The notes under the pieces are model-generated. The model worked only from the letters and a program-made list of their open reading frames with translations. It searched no databases and was not told where the DNA came from. A DNA stretch of 64,000 nucleotides from Adhaeribacter pallidiroseus (GTDB lineage: Bacteria > Bacteroidota > Bacteroidia > Cytophagales > Hymenobacteraceae): positions 1,178,001 to 1,242,000 of the forward strand of contig NZ_QASA01000001.1 of NCBI RefSeq assembly GCF_003340495.1. Reading direction: 5' to 3'. Of the stretch, positions 56,879 to 64,000 are shown in pieces; the first letter of the stretch is position 1; every line of letters starts with the position of its first letter. A program made the translations under genes and the position numbers.

Positions 56879-56908
56879 AAAGCGGAAGGTAGCATTGCCT
56901 TCCGCTTT
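56879..56908 (+). terminator. Hairpin after the second enolase-superfamily gene
   Basis: An 11-bp stem (AAAGCGGAAGG / CCTTCCGCTTT) with an 8-nt loop, followed by TATTAATTTTT. The T-run is imperfect, so read-through to the transporter is likely. Confidence 0.7.
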
Positions 56909-56992
56909 ATTAATTTTTAAAAATTTTACTCGTGGGCGAACTACCCAACAGGCGTTCATCCTGATCTTCCATTAAGATTAACAGTTTATACC

Positions 56993-58123
56993 TTGAAACA
57001 GAACAGCATTTATAAAGTAGCCTTGGGAATAGCGGCACTGGCCCTGGTAGTGGCTCTTGTAATGATCTTTAGCGGCAAAAACGCGCAAGCCGGGCCTGTA
57101 TTTATTTTAGTATTTGTAGCCTTAGGCATTGGTTTCCGCGGCTTTGCCATTACCAAAGGCTTTGCTTACACCATGATGATTTTTGCCGCCGTAACAACGG
57201 CGCTTAATTTTCCGCAGTATTTTGTAGAAGTTAACGGCTTTAAGTTTGCCACCCTCATTACCCCGCTTATTCAAATCATTATGTTTGGCATGGGCACCGA
57301 AATGGGATTGAAAGATTTTGCCGGCGTTTTAAAAATGCCCAAGGCCGTATTAATTGGCTTAGTGGGCCATTTTACGGTAATGCCTCTCCTGGGATTTTCG
57401 TTGGCCAAAGCTTTTGGTTTTCCGCCGGAAATTGCGGCGGGCGTTGTTTTAATCGGCAGCATGCCCTGCGGTTTGGCTTCCAACGTAATGTCGTACCTGG
57501 CCAATGCCAATCTCGCTTTATCGGTAACGCTTACCGCGGTAGCTACTTTACTGGCCCCTTTCTTAACCCCCCTGTGGATGAAAATTTTAGGCGGTCAGTT
57601 TGTGGAGGTAGATGCTTTAGCCATGATGTGGGACATTGTAAAAATGGTAATTATTCCGATTGGGGGCGGTTTGTTGTTTAATAAGTTTTTTAAAGGAAAA
57701 GCCCATTGGTTAGATAAAGCCATGCCTTTAGTTTCCATGATCGGGATTGCTTTTATCATTACCATTATTACCGCCGCCGGCCGCGATAATCTGATTGTTA
57801 TTGGCCCGGCTTTAATTGTGTGTGCGCTGATTCATAACACCGGCGGCTATATGTTCGGTTACTGGATTGGCCGTTTGTTTGGCTTAAAAGAACGCGACGC
57901 CCGCACCATTGCCATAGAAGTAGGTATGCAAAACGGAGGCTTGGCCTCGGGTTTGGCGAAAGAAATGGGCAAAGCCGCGACCATTGGCCTGGCGCCGGCT
58001 GTTTTCGGACCTTTAATGAATATTACCGGTTCCATCCTGGCCTCTTACTGGCACCGCAAACCACCCGTAGATAAGGACGAAGCCCTCAATCAAGAATTTA
58101 GCGAGTTGGCCGTAAAATCGTAA
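56993..58123 (+). CDS. Bile acid:sodium symporter (BASS) family transporter
   Basis: The 376-aa inner-membrane protein has about ten helices. Conserved BASS features are visible: FGMGTEMGLKDF, then GSMPCGLASNVMSYLANANLALSVT with the sodium-site asparagines, and EVGMQNGGLASGLAKE near the C-terminus. BASS relatives move bile acids, pantoate or pyruvate with sodium. The start looks like TTG at 56993, directly giving MKQNSIYKVALGIAAL. In this locus it would carry the small product made by the exported enzymes; that is inference from position. Confidence 0.92.
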   Translation: MKQNSIYKVALGIAALALVVALVMIFSGKNAQAGPVFILVFVALGIGFRGFAITKGFAYTMMIFAAVTTALNFPQYFVEVNGFKFATLITPLIQIIMFGMGTEMGLKDFAGVLKMPKAVLIGLVGHFTVMPLLGFSLAKAFGFPPEIAAGVVLIGSMPCGLASNVMSYLANANLALSVTLTAVATLLAPFLTPLWMKILGGQFVEVDALAMMWDIVKMVIIPIGGGLLFNKFFKGKAHWLDKAMPLVSMIGIAFIITIITAAGRDNLIVIGPALIVCALIHNTGGYMFGYWIGRLFGLKERDARTIAIEVGMQNGGLASGLAKEMGKAATIGLAPAVFGPLMNITGSILASYWHRKPPVDKDEALNQEFSELAVKS

Positions 58124-58190
58124 CGAGTAGATCGCGCTCATTTAATCGGCAAAAATTTAAAATTTAAAAAACGAAGTAATAAAAACTTAC

Positions 58191-58622
58191 ATGAAAAAAA
58201 TAGGGGTACTGTGTCTATTTTGGCTGGGGTTTATCGGGAACGGTTTTGCTCAAACTGCCGAAGAGAAGCAAGTAACAGCAGCAGTCGAAACGTTTAAAAA
58301 TGCTTTAATAACCGCTGATAAAAATTTGCTGGAGTCCATAACAGCCGATGAGCTCAGTTACGGACACTCCAGCGGCAAAGTAGAAGACAAAGCAGCTTTT
58401 GTGAATGGTGTAATCAACGACCCCATTAAGTTTAATTTAATTGATTTACAAGATCAAACCATTCGGATGGCGGGTAATACGGCCCTGGTGCGGCATGCTT
58501 TTAATGCCAAAATCACGAATAATGGCACCCCCGGAGAAATTAAAATTAGGAATTTATTGGTGTGGCAAAAACAAAAAGGGCAATGGAAATTATTAGCCCG
58601 GCAAGCTTTCAGAGTACCGTAA
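58191..58622 (+). CDS. Secreted NTF2-like (DUF4440-type) protein
   Basis: The 143-aa product has a Sec signal (MKKIGVLCLFWLGFIGNGF, then AQ) and an NTF2-like cone fold (VETFKNALITADKNLLESI, LSYGHSSG, LVWQKQKGQWKLLARQAF). DUF4440 proteins are often small binding or isomerase-like enzymes. It lies between the transporter and the second RraA-like gene, suggesting a role in the pathway, for example isomerising or binding a keto acid, which is inferred. Confidence 0.82.
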   Translation: MKKIGVLCLFWLGFIGNGFAQTAEEKQVTAAVETFKNALITADKNLLESITADELSYGHSSGKVEDKAAFVNGVINDPIKFNLIDLQDQTIRMAGNTALVRHAFNAKITNNGTPGEIKIRNLLVWQKQKGQWKLLARQAFRVP

Positions 58623-58677
58623 ATTTTAAAAAATACTTAAAAAGTTTTTGCATCAGATAATTTAAAATACAAAAAAA

Positions 58678-59610
58678 ATGAATAAAAAGATATTTCTTAT
58701 TGGCGCGCTCGTTTTAAGCGGATTTTTAACAAATGCCCAAATGCGGGTAGGTTCTACTCCCGAAACCGTAAAAGCCTTAACTTCTAACTGGAAGGGTGAA
58801 CGGTTTCCGGATGGCCGCCCTAAGGTGCCGGATATTGTATTAGACCGGTTACAAAATGCCACTTTAGAGCAAATCTGGGGCTATTTAGGCAACAAAGGAT
58901 ATCGCAACCAGGTCGAAAAAAACTGGATTATCTTAAAACCCGGCGAAACCATGACCGGCCGCGTAGTTACCGCGCAGTTTATGCCTACCCGCCCGGACCT
59001 GGATAGCTTGGTAAGAGCGCAAGGCAAAGCCGAAGGCCGTTCGCAAAAAGGCGGTATTAACATTTGGCCCATCGATGTTTTAACCAAAGGCGATATTTAC
59101 GTGGCCGATGGTTTTGGCAAAGTAAAAGACGGAACTTTAATTGGCTCTAGTTTAGGCAACGCTATTTATGGTAAAACCGGCAAAGGTGTTATTTTCTACG
59201 GTTCCGTACGCGACATGCAGGAATTAAAAGACACCAAAGGTTTTAACGCCTGGGTAAAAGGCCACGATCCGTCGTATATCAAAGACATGACGCCCTCTTC
59301 CATTAATGCCCCCATCCGGATTGGCGAAGTAACCGTTTTCCCCGGCGATGTGGTGTTTGCGAACGAGTACGGCGTGGTATTTATTCCGGCGCACTTAGTA
59401 GAAGGCTTGGTATCGGCTTCCGAAATGACGGCGTTGCGCGACGAATTCGAGCGGGTACTTTTAACCCAAGGTAAATATCCGTCCGGCGAAATTCACGGCG
59501 ACTGGTCCGATAAAATTAAAGATGAATTCAGAACCTGGGTGGGTAAATATCCGAAGAAGTTAGCTATTACTAAAAAAGACATTGACGCTTACTTAGCCAA
59601 AGGGCATTAA
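58678..59610 (+). CDS. Secreted RraA/HMG-aldolase-like protein 2
   Basis: The 310-aa paralog has a Sec signal (MNKKIFLIGALVLSGFLT, then NAQ). It shares WKGERFPDGRPKVPD and WPIDVLTKGDIYVADGFG with paralog 3. The Arg-Asp pair is kept as R178-D179 (YGSVRD). The Asp of the paralog 1 TIGD segment is Ser here (LIGSSLG). This may alter the acid-binding end of the pocket. It follows the NTF2-like gene by about 55 bp. Confidence 0.85.
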   Translation: MNKKIFLIGALVLSGFLTNAQMRVGSTPETVKALTSNWKGERFPDGRPKVPDIVLDRLQNATLEQIWGYLGNKGYRNQVEKNWIILKPGETMTGRVVTAQFMPTRPDLDSLVRAQGKAEGRSQKGGINIWPIDVLTKGDIYVADGFGKVKDGTLIGSSLGNAIYGKTGKGVIFYGSVRDMQELKDTKGFNAWVKGHDPSYIKDMTPSSINAPIRIGEVTVFPGDVVFANEYGVVFIPAHLVEGLVSASEMTALRDEFERVLLTQGKYPSGEIHGDWSDKIKDEFRTWVGKYPKKLAITKKDIDAYLAKGH

Positions 59611-59706
59611 TAATATTCCGGTTAAGTAAACGGGATTAGCTTGTCTTAAATTTAAAAAAAATAATTTCTGGTAGATAAATTCAATTTTTAATCCATAAAA
59701 GTTGCG

Positions 59707-59754
59707 CTTGGTTAGTTAGCAAAATCTTTTGTTAGATTGCGTTAACTAACCAAG
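59707..59754. repeat. Perfect 12-bp inverted repeat between RraA-like genes
   Basis: CTTGGTTAGTTA (59707-59718) and TAACTAACCAAG (59743-59754) are exact complements with a 24-nt spacer. There is no T-run after it, so a terminator is unlikely; an operator or RNA-level site 40 bp before the third RraA-like gene is possible. Confidence 0.6.
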
Positions 59755-59792
59755 TTGTTTATACAAATCTTTCATTTAATGATAAATCTATA

Positions 59793-60725
59793 ATGAATTT
59801 TAAAATTTCTTTTTTATTGCTTTCTGTTGTGGGTATTATGGACTCACAATTATTATACGCCCAAACGATCTCGAAAGAAGAACTTACTTTTTTAACTTCC
59901 GAGTGGAAAGGAGAGCGCTTTCCGGATGGACGCCCGAAAGTGGCGGAAAGCTTACTCGAAAGAGCCAAGAAAGTGGGCATTGCCGATGCCTGGACCGTGT
60001 TAAAAAACGAGGGTTATACCAACCAGTACGAAGGCAACTGGAAAACCGTAAACGACGAAACCCCGGTAGTAGGCCGGGCCGTTACGGCTCAATTTATGCC
60101 CAGCCGGCCCGATGTAGAAAAAAGTATCGTGGACCGGGGCCAGAAAGTGCAAGGCCGCAAAGGGGCTTCTAACTCCTGGCCCATCGATGTGTTAACGAAA
60201 GGCGATGTGTACGTAGCCGATGGTTTTGGTAAAATTAACGGCGGCACTTTAATGGGCGCTACACTGGCTAATTCTATTTTTAATAAGTCGGGTAACGGCG
60301 TAGTGTTTAACGCGGCCGTCCGCGATCTGGAAGAAATTCAAACCATAAAAGGCTTTAACGCATTTGTGCGCGATTGGCACCCGTCGTTTTTAGAAGGCAG
60401 CGTACTTATGGGTTTAAATACCCCCATCCGGATGGGCAACGTCATGGTGATGCCGGGTGATTTAGTAATTGCTAAAAGAGAAGGCGTGCTTTTTATTCCG
60501 GCGCATTTAGCGGAACAAGTAATTAGTACCTGTGAGTTTGTAACCCGCAAAGACAAATTTGGCTTTGAAATGATTAAAGCGGGCAAATACTCAGCCGGTC
60601 AGATTGATAGCCAGTGGAACGATCAGTTAAAAAATGATTTTCTAAAGTGGCTGGGTACGCACCCCGAAATGGGCACCATGACCAAAGCGGAAGTGGACAA
60701 AGTAATGAGCAAAAGAACCTGGTAG
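59793..60725 (+). CDS. Secreted RraA/HMG-aldolase-like protein 3
   Basis: The 310-aa paralog starts with a Sec signal (MNFKISFLLLSVVGIMD, ending LLYAQ). The catalytic Arg-Asp pair is R177-D178 (NAAVRD), and WKGERFPDGRPKVAES and VADGFGKINGG match paralog 2. As in paralog 2, the TIGD acidic residue is replaced (LMGATLA). It is the last gene before the terminator of the locus. Three divergent copies suggest different aldehyde acceptors or a mixed oligomer. Confidence 0.85.
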   Translation: MNFKISFLLLSVVGIMDSQLLYAQTISKEELTFLTSEWKGERFPDGRPKVAESLLERAKKVGIADAWTVLKNEGYTNQYEGNWKTVNDETPVVGRAVTAQFMPSRPDVEKSIVDRGQKVQGRKGASNSWPIDVLTKGDVYVADGFGKINGGTLMGATLANSIFNKSGNGVVFNAAVRDLEEIQTIKGFNAFVRDWHPSFLEGSVLMGLNTPIRMGNVMVMPGDLVIAKREGVLFIPAHLAEQVISTCEFVTRKDKFGFEMIKAGKYSAGQIDSQWNDQLKNDFLKWLGTHPEMGTMTKAEVDKVMSKRTW

Positions 60726-60746
60726 CCTTTTTTTTAAATTTTTTGT

Positions 60747-60780
60747 AAAAGCTGGAGTAAATTCCAGCTTTTTTCTTTTT
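60747..60780 (+). terminator. Intrinsic terminator of the catabolic locus
   Basis: A 10-bp stem (AAAAGCTGGA / TCCAGCTTTT) with a 6-nt loop is followed by a T-run. It lies about 20 bp past the last RraA-like gene. Confidence 0.88.
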
Positions 60781-61035
60781 TAGAGTAATTCTAGCAACTA
60801 AAAGTTTAATAAAAGGAACTCGGTACGATTTAACTAAACTTATAAGATTCTTTTATTACGTGCTAGATTCTCTAACTTTGTTATTCTGTTTTTTTTTAAT
60901 GTAAAAAACTGTTTTTTTATATACTTAAAGAATTCTGTTTTTAAGTATTAAAAAATATAAAAAAAATCCTTTTGAAAATCGAACTAGTACCCTAGGCTTA
61001 TAAGTTGTCGTTTTTAGTAAATTAGCTTATTCTTT

Positions 61036-62250
61036 ATGATGCATACATCCGACAATTTATTGCAAGATTTGGAGGCAGTCCGGCAAATTTCCTTTGTACC
61101 CAGTATGCTGGAGATTATTTGCCAGATTACCGGGATGGGTTTTGCTGCCGTGACCCGGGTTACGCCGGATAAGTGGATTGCCTGCAGTGTGCGGGATGAA
61201 GTGCAATTTGGCTTAATAGCGGGCGGGGAGCTTCCTGTTGCTACTACTCTTTGCAATGAAATAAGAGATCACCGGCAGCCCATCATCATTGATAATGTTG
61301 CGCAAGATCCGGAGTATAAGCATCATCATACGCCGCAGCTATACGGGTTGCAAAGTTACATCTCCTTTCCTATTATTTTAAAAAATGGCGCCTTTTTCGG
61401 TACCCTTTGTGCCATTGATTCAAAAACCGCAGCGTTAAACAACAAGAAAGTGGTGGACACCTTTACCATGTTTGCCGAACTGCTGTCCTTTCATTTACAA
61501 AGTCAGGACTTACTGGAACGGAGTTACTGCACCACGGTAGAATTACAAAATAAAAATACTATCCTGACGAAGGCTAATCAGGACCTGGACTCCATTGTTT
61601 ATACGGCCGCCCACGACCTGAAATCCCCGATTACCAACATTGAAGGATTGGTAGCAGCCCTCACTTACTCGCTGGGGCAAGAAAATTTGAATCGGGCAGA
61701 GATTAACCAGATTCTTAAGCTGATGCAATCCTCTATAAAGAATTTTCACACCACCATCCAGGATTTAACCACCATTATAGAAGCAGATACGAGCAAGCGA
61801 GAGGAAAAAGCCGAAGAAATTCACCTTTTAGAGCTGGTAGAAAGTGTGAAATGGGATCTGCAACATTTGCTGGAAGAATCACGGGCCCAAATAGAGGTAA
61901 GTAGCGAAGAAAACCTGTCGCTGCATTATCCCAAAAAATACTTTAAAAGCATCCTGTATAATCTTTTAAATAATGCCCTTAAATATCGCTCCCCAGTCAG
62001 AACACCGCTGGTGCGGTTAAGTCTAAAGCAGGTGGCAGGAAAGATTCATTTTACCGTGGCGGATAATGGCTTGGGTATTCGCGCAGATCAACAAGATAAA
62101 ATATTTACCTTATTCAAGCGCTTTCATAACCATGTAGAAGGAAGCGGTCTGGGTTTATATATCGTTAAAAAGATGGTGGAGGATGGCCAAGGGCAAATAC
62201 AGGTAAATAGCATTTTAGATCAAGGCACTACCATTACAATCATATTTTAA
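61036..62250 (+). CDS. Soluble GAF-domain histidine kinase
   Basis: The 404-aa protein has an N-terminal GAF domain (about 10-150, VTRVTPDKWIACSV; FGTLCAIDSKTA), then a HisKA helix with His193 (YTAAHDLKSPI). The HATPase core shows LNNALKY, VADNGLGIRA and GSGLGLYIVKKMVE. It lacks membrane helices, so it senses a cytosolic signal or ligand. Its kinase half is clearly related to the gene converging from the right. No response regulator adjoins. The second ATG (61039) is an equally good start. Confidence 0.9.
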   Translation: MMHTSDNLLQDLEAVRQISFVPSMLEIICQITGMGFAAVTRVTPDKWIACSVRDEVQFGLIAGGELPVATTLCNEIRDHRQPIIIDNVAQDPEYKHHHTPQLYGLQSYISFPIILKNGAFFGTLCAIDSKTAALNNKKVVDTFTMFAELLSFHLQSQDLLERSYCTTVELQNKNTILTKANQDLDSIVYTAAHDLKSPITNIEGLVAALTYSLGQENLNRAEINQILKLMQSSIKNFHTTIQDLTTIIEADTSKREEKAEEIHLLELVESVKWDLQHLLEESRAQIEVSSEENLSLHYPKKYFKSILYNLLNNALKYRSPVRTPLVRLSLKQVAGKIHFTVADNGLGIRADQQDKIFTLFKRFHNHVEGSGLGLYIVKKMVEDGQGQIQVNSILDQGTTITIIF

Positions 62251-62516
62251 GTTTCTTATCAAGAATATCTGCGTAATTGCTTTGGGAATAAATGGTATTA
62301 TTACGCCGGTTACCTAATGAGAAAATGCTGCTCCAGAATCCCCGGTAAAGCTGTTTCGGTTTAGGGCTTAATCATTAAATCAGCAACCGCTTATTTTTAA
62401 AAAACGCTCCTTCAGATAATAGGCCGTACCATCCGCATCTACTGGCAAAGCACTAGCAATATTAGTCACGGTATTTTTTTAAAAATAGGTAATGTTCCAA
62501 AGTATTCCAGCAAAAC

Positions 62517-64000
62517 TTATTGCTTATTACGCGGAAAGAAAACCTGAAAAGTGGAGCCTTCGTCCAGCGTACTTTGTACCTGGATTTTACCACCCGCATT
62601 GTCGATGATTCTTTTAAACATGTATAAGCCAATTCCGGAACCTTCCACGTGATTGTGCAGCCGCTGGAACATGCTAAAGAGCTTTGGTTTGCCGGATAAG
62701 TCCATGCCCAAGCCATTATCCGAAACAGAAAGTACCTGGTATTCGTCTTTTTGGGAACAATGCACTTTAATCCAGGATGTTCGCGTAGGAGAGCGGTACT
62801 TGAGCGCATTGGAAAGTAGATTATACATAATATTGCGTAAGTTCTTCGGGGAAAAGTAGATGCTGGGGCAAGCGCCTACTTCTAGTTCTATTTTGGCCTG
62901 CGCGGCTTGAATATCCGGGGTTAAATCTAGTTGCACCTCGGCAATCAGGGTTGCTAAATCAATGGGGGTGGCTTCCAGGCTATTCTCTTTCTGCAGCTTG
63001 GTAATTTCGGTTAAATGATCAATGGTGCGCTTAAAGCGTTGCACCGAATCTACAATTAAATGCATGGTGTACTGCGTAGATTTGTCGTGAATGGATGCGG
63101 GTGGTAATTGGTCCCGCAAGGCTTCCATCAAACCTTCAATATTAAGAATAGGGGCTTTTAAATCGTGCGAGGCCGTGTAAATAAAGTTATCCAGGTCCAC
63201 GTTTACGCGCAGGAGCTCCTGGTTAGTTTGTTGTAATTCTTGGTTCGCCAGTAGTAAACTTTCGGCTAAGGCTGTAGCCTGTTTCTCACTCGCTTCAAGG
63301 GATTGGCGAGCTGCTACCTGATTGGTAATATCGTTTATTAAAGTATAAAATCCGACAACTTGACCATTTTGCCAATCGGGCACATAACTGGTGCGGATAT
63401 GCTTGGTAAAGCCTTCCCGGTAGGGCATAGAGGCTTCAAAGTTTAGGCGTTCTCCCGCTAAGGCCCGGTCAATATATTCTTTTACTCTCTGGTAAGCCGT
63501 TTCGCCTATTATTTCCCGCACGGGATGTCCCAGCAAATCCGCTGGTTTTTGATTAAACCAACTCTCATAGGCCTGGTTAGCAAACTGGTATTTCTCATCC
63601 TGATCCAGGTAACCAATAAGTACGGGTAAGGCGTCGGTAATCAGGCGTAGTTGTTGGGTACTAGCTTCGCTGGCTTGGCGGGCTTTCACCTGCTCGGTTA
63701 CTTCAAAGGCAAATACCACTACCCCATCAATGCGCCCCTGCCAATCATTACGGGCTTGCTGGATAAAGTTGAAGTAACGTTTTTCCCATACGCCATCTTG
63801 CGGGCGGGCTAAAGGGATGAGCAGTTCTTGTTCTTTATGGGTTTTTCCGGTGCGAAAAACTTCTTGAAAAGTACGATAAACCTTATTCTCAGAGATTTCC
63901 GGTAACACTTTCAAAATAGGAGAACCAAGTAGATGCCGACCCGGAAAGAGTTGTTGGTAAGCCGGATTAACTAATTCATAAACTAAGTCCGCGCCCCCTA
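62517..64000 (-). CDS. PAS-domain histidine kinase (5' part outside window)
   Basis: The frame stays open from 62517 to the window end, so the product is at least 490 aa and its N-terminus is missing. The conspicuous TTG at 63914 is internal: coding sequence continues upstream as DLVYELVNPAYQQLFPGR, a PAS domain. Two further PAS units (about KRYFNFIQQARNDW and LPVLIGYLDQDEKYQFANQ) precede HisKA with His in TASHDLKAPILN and a HATPase core with NGLGMD and GSGIGLYMFKR. It is a soluble sensor paralogous to the kinase at 61036 in its catalytic half. Confidence 0.9.
   Translation of the reverse strand, partial: GGADLVYELVNPAYQQLFPGRHLLGSPILKVLPEISENKVYRTFQEVFRTGKTHKEQELLIPLARPQDGVWEKRYFNFIQQARNDWQGRIDGVVVFAFEVTEQVKARQASEASTQQLRLITDALPVLIGYLDQDEKYQFANQAYESWFNQKPADLLGHPVREIIGETAYQRVKEYIDRALAGERLNFEASMPYREGFTKHIRTSYVPDWQNGQVVGFYTLINDITNQVAARQSLEASEKQATALAESLLLANQELQQTNQELLRVNVDLDNFIYTASHDLKAPILNIEGLMEALRDQLPPASIHDKSTQYTMHLIVDSVQRFKRTIDHLTEITKLQKENSLEATPIDLATLIAEVQLDLTPDIQAAQAKIELEVGACPSIYFSPKNLRNIMYNLLSNALKYRSPTRTSWIKVHCSQKDEYQVLSVSDNGLGMDLSGKPKLFSMFQRLHNHVEGSGIGLYMFKRIIDNAGGKIQVQSTLDEGSTFQVFFPRNKQ

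Noticed and set aside
52897-60725. RraA as regulator of RNase E, or demethylmenaquinone methyltransferase
   Set aside because: All three proteins carry signal peptides and keep the aldolase Arg-Asp pair, so these inherited names do not fit.
63914-64000. Start of the last kinase at the TTG at 63914
   Set aside because: The same frame continues to the window end with clear PAS-domain sequence, so the gene is truncated by the window, not started there.
1-64000. CRISPR array, rRNA operon, complete insertion sequence or prophage
   Set aside because: No regularly spaced direct repeats, rRNA-like sequence, transposase, integrase or phage structural genes were seen in the window.

Overview
The window looks like a chromosome segment of a Bacteroidota bacterium, most likely order Cytophagales (Hymenobacteraceae/Adhaeribacter-like; the genus is inferred). 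Support: a SusC/SusD pair, Bacteroidota-type TonB and ECF sigma/anti-sigma genes, frequent TTG starts, weak Shine-Dalgarno sequences, and a tRNA-Ser promoter that fits the Bacteroides-type consensus TTTG-N19-TAnnTTTG exactly.

Region 1 (1-6400) is a visibly AT-rich accessory block on the minus strand. It reads winged-helix regulator, AbiEii-like nucleotidyltransferase, hsdS, a 62-aa winged-helix fragment, a fused ABC-ATPase/HNH nuclease resembling PtuA+PtuB of Septu, then hsdM running off the window. All genes overlap or abut, so this looks like one composite defence operon: type I methylation/specificity genes, a Septu-like effector and a toxin-antitoxin-like pair. A perfect 19-bp palindrome lies just upstream of the first gene.

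Region 2 (6401-47510) is mostly core genome: hrpB helicase, small secreted unknowns, DinB-like, aldo/keto reductase, Prc protease, ECF sigma with a zinc-finger/TonB_C anti-sigma, TonB, stress protein, proline dehydrogenase, aroB-aroA, M42 peptidase, acyl-CoA carboxylase, clpC, WbqC, YciO, a five-PAS hybrid kinase, mltG, thioesterase, YihY, tRNA-Ser(TGA), an alginate-lyase-like protein lacking its usual His, DUF2071 and a phosphosugar mutase. Two genes, a MerR/TipAS regulator and an LpxL-like acyltransferase, are each broken by a one-base indel in a homopolymer, so either sequencing error or real inactivation is possible.

Region 3 (47511-60780) is a catabolic locus: susC, susD, a secreted RraA-like protein, two Tat-exported enolase-superfamily enzymes, a BASS-family symporter, a secreted NTF2-like protein and two more secreted RraA-like proteins. 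Every enzyme carries an export signal. I infer a periplasmic sugar-acid pathway: SusCD uptake, dehydration by the enolase-superfamily enzymes, aldol cleavage by the RraA-like enzymes, and import of a small keto acid by the symporter.

Region 4 (61036-64000) holds two related soluble histidine kinases in convergent orientation, the second truncated by the window end. Many intergenic gaps carry variants of an AT-only palindromic motif (AAAATTTAAAAATTT).
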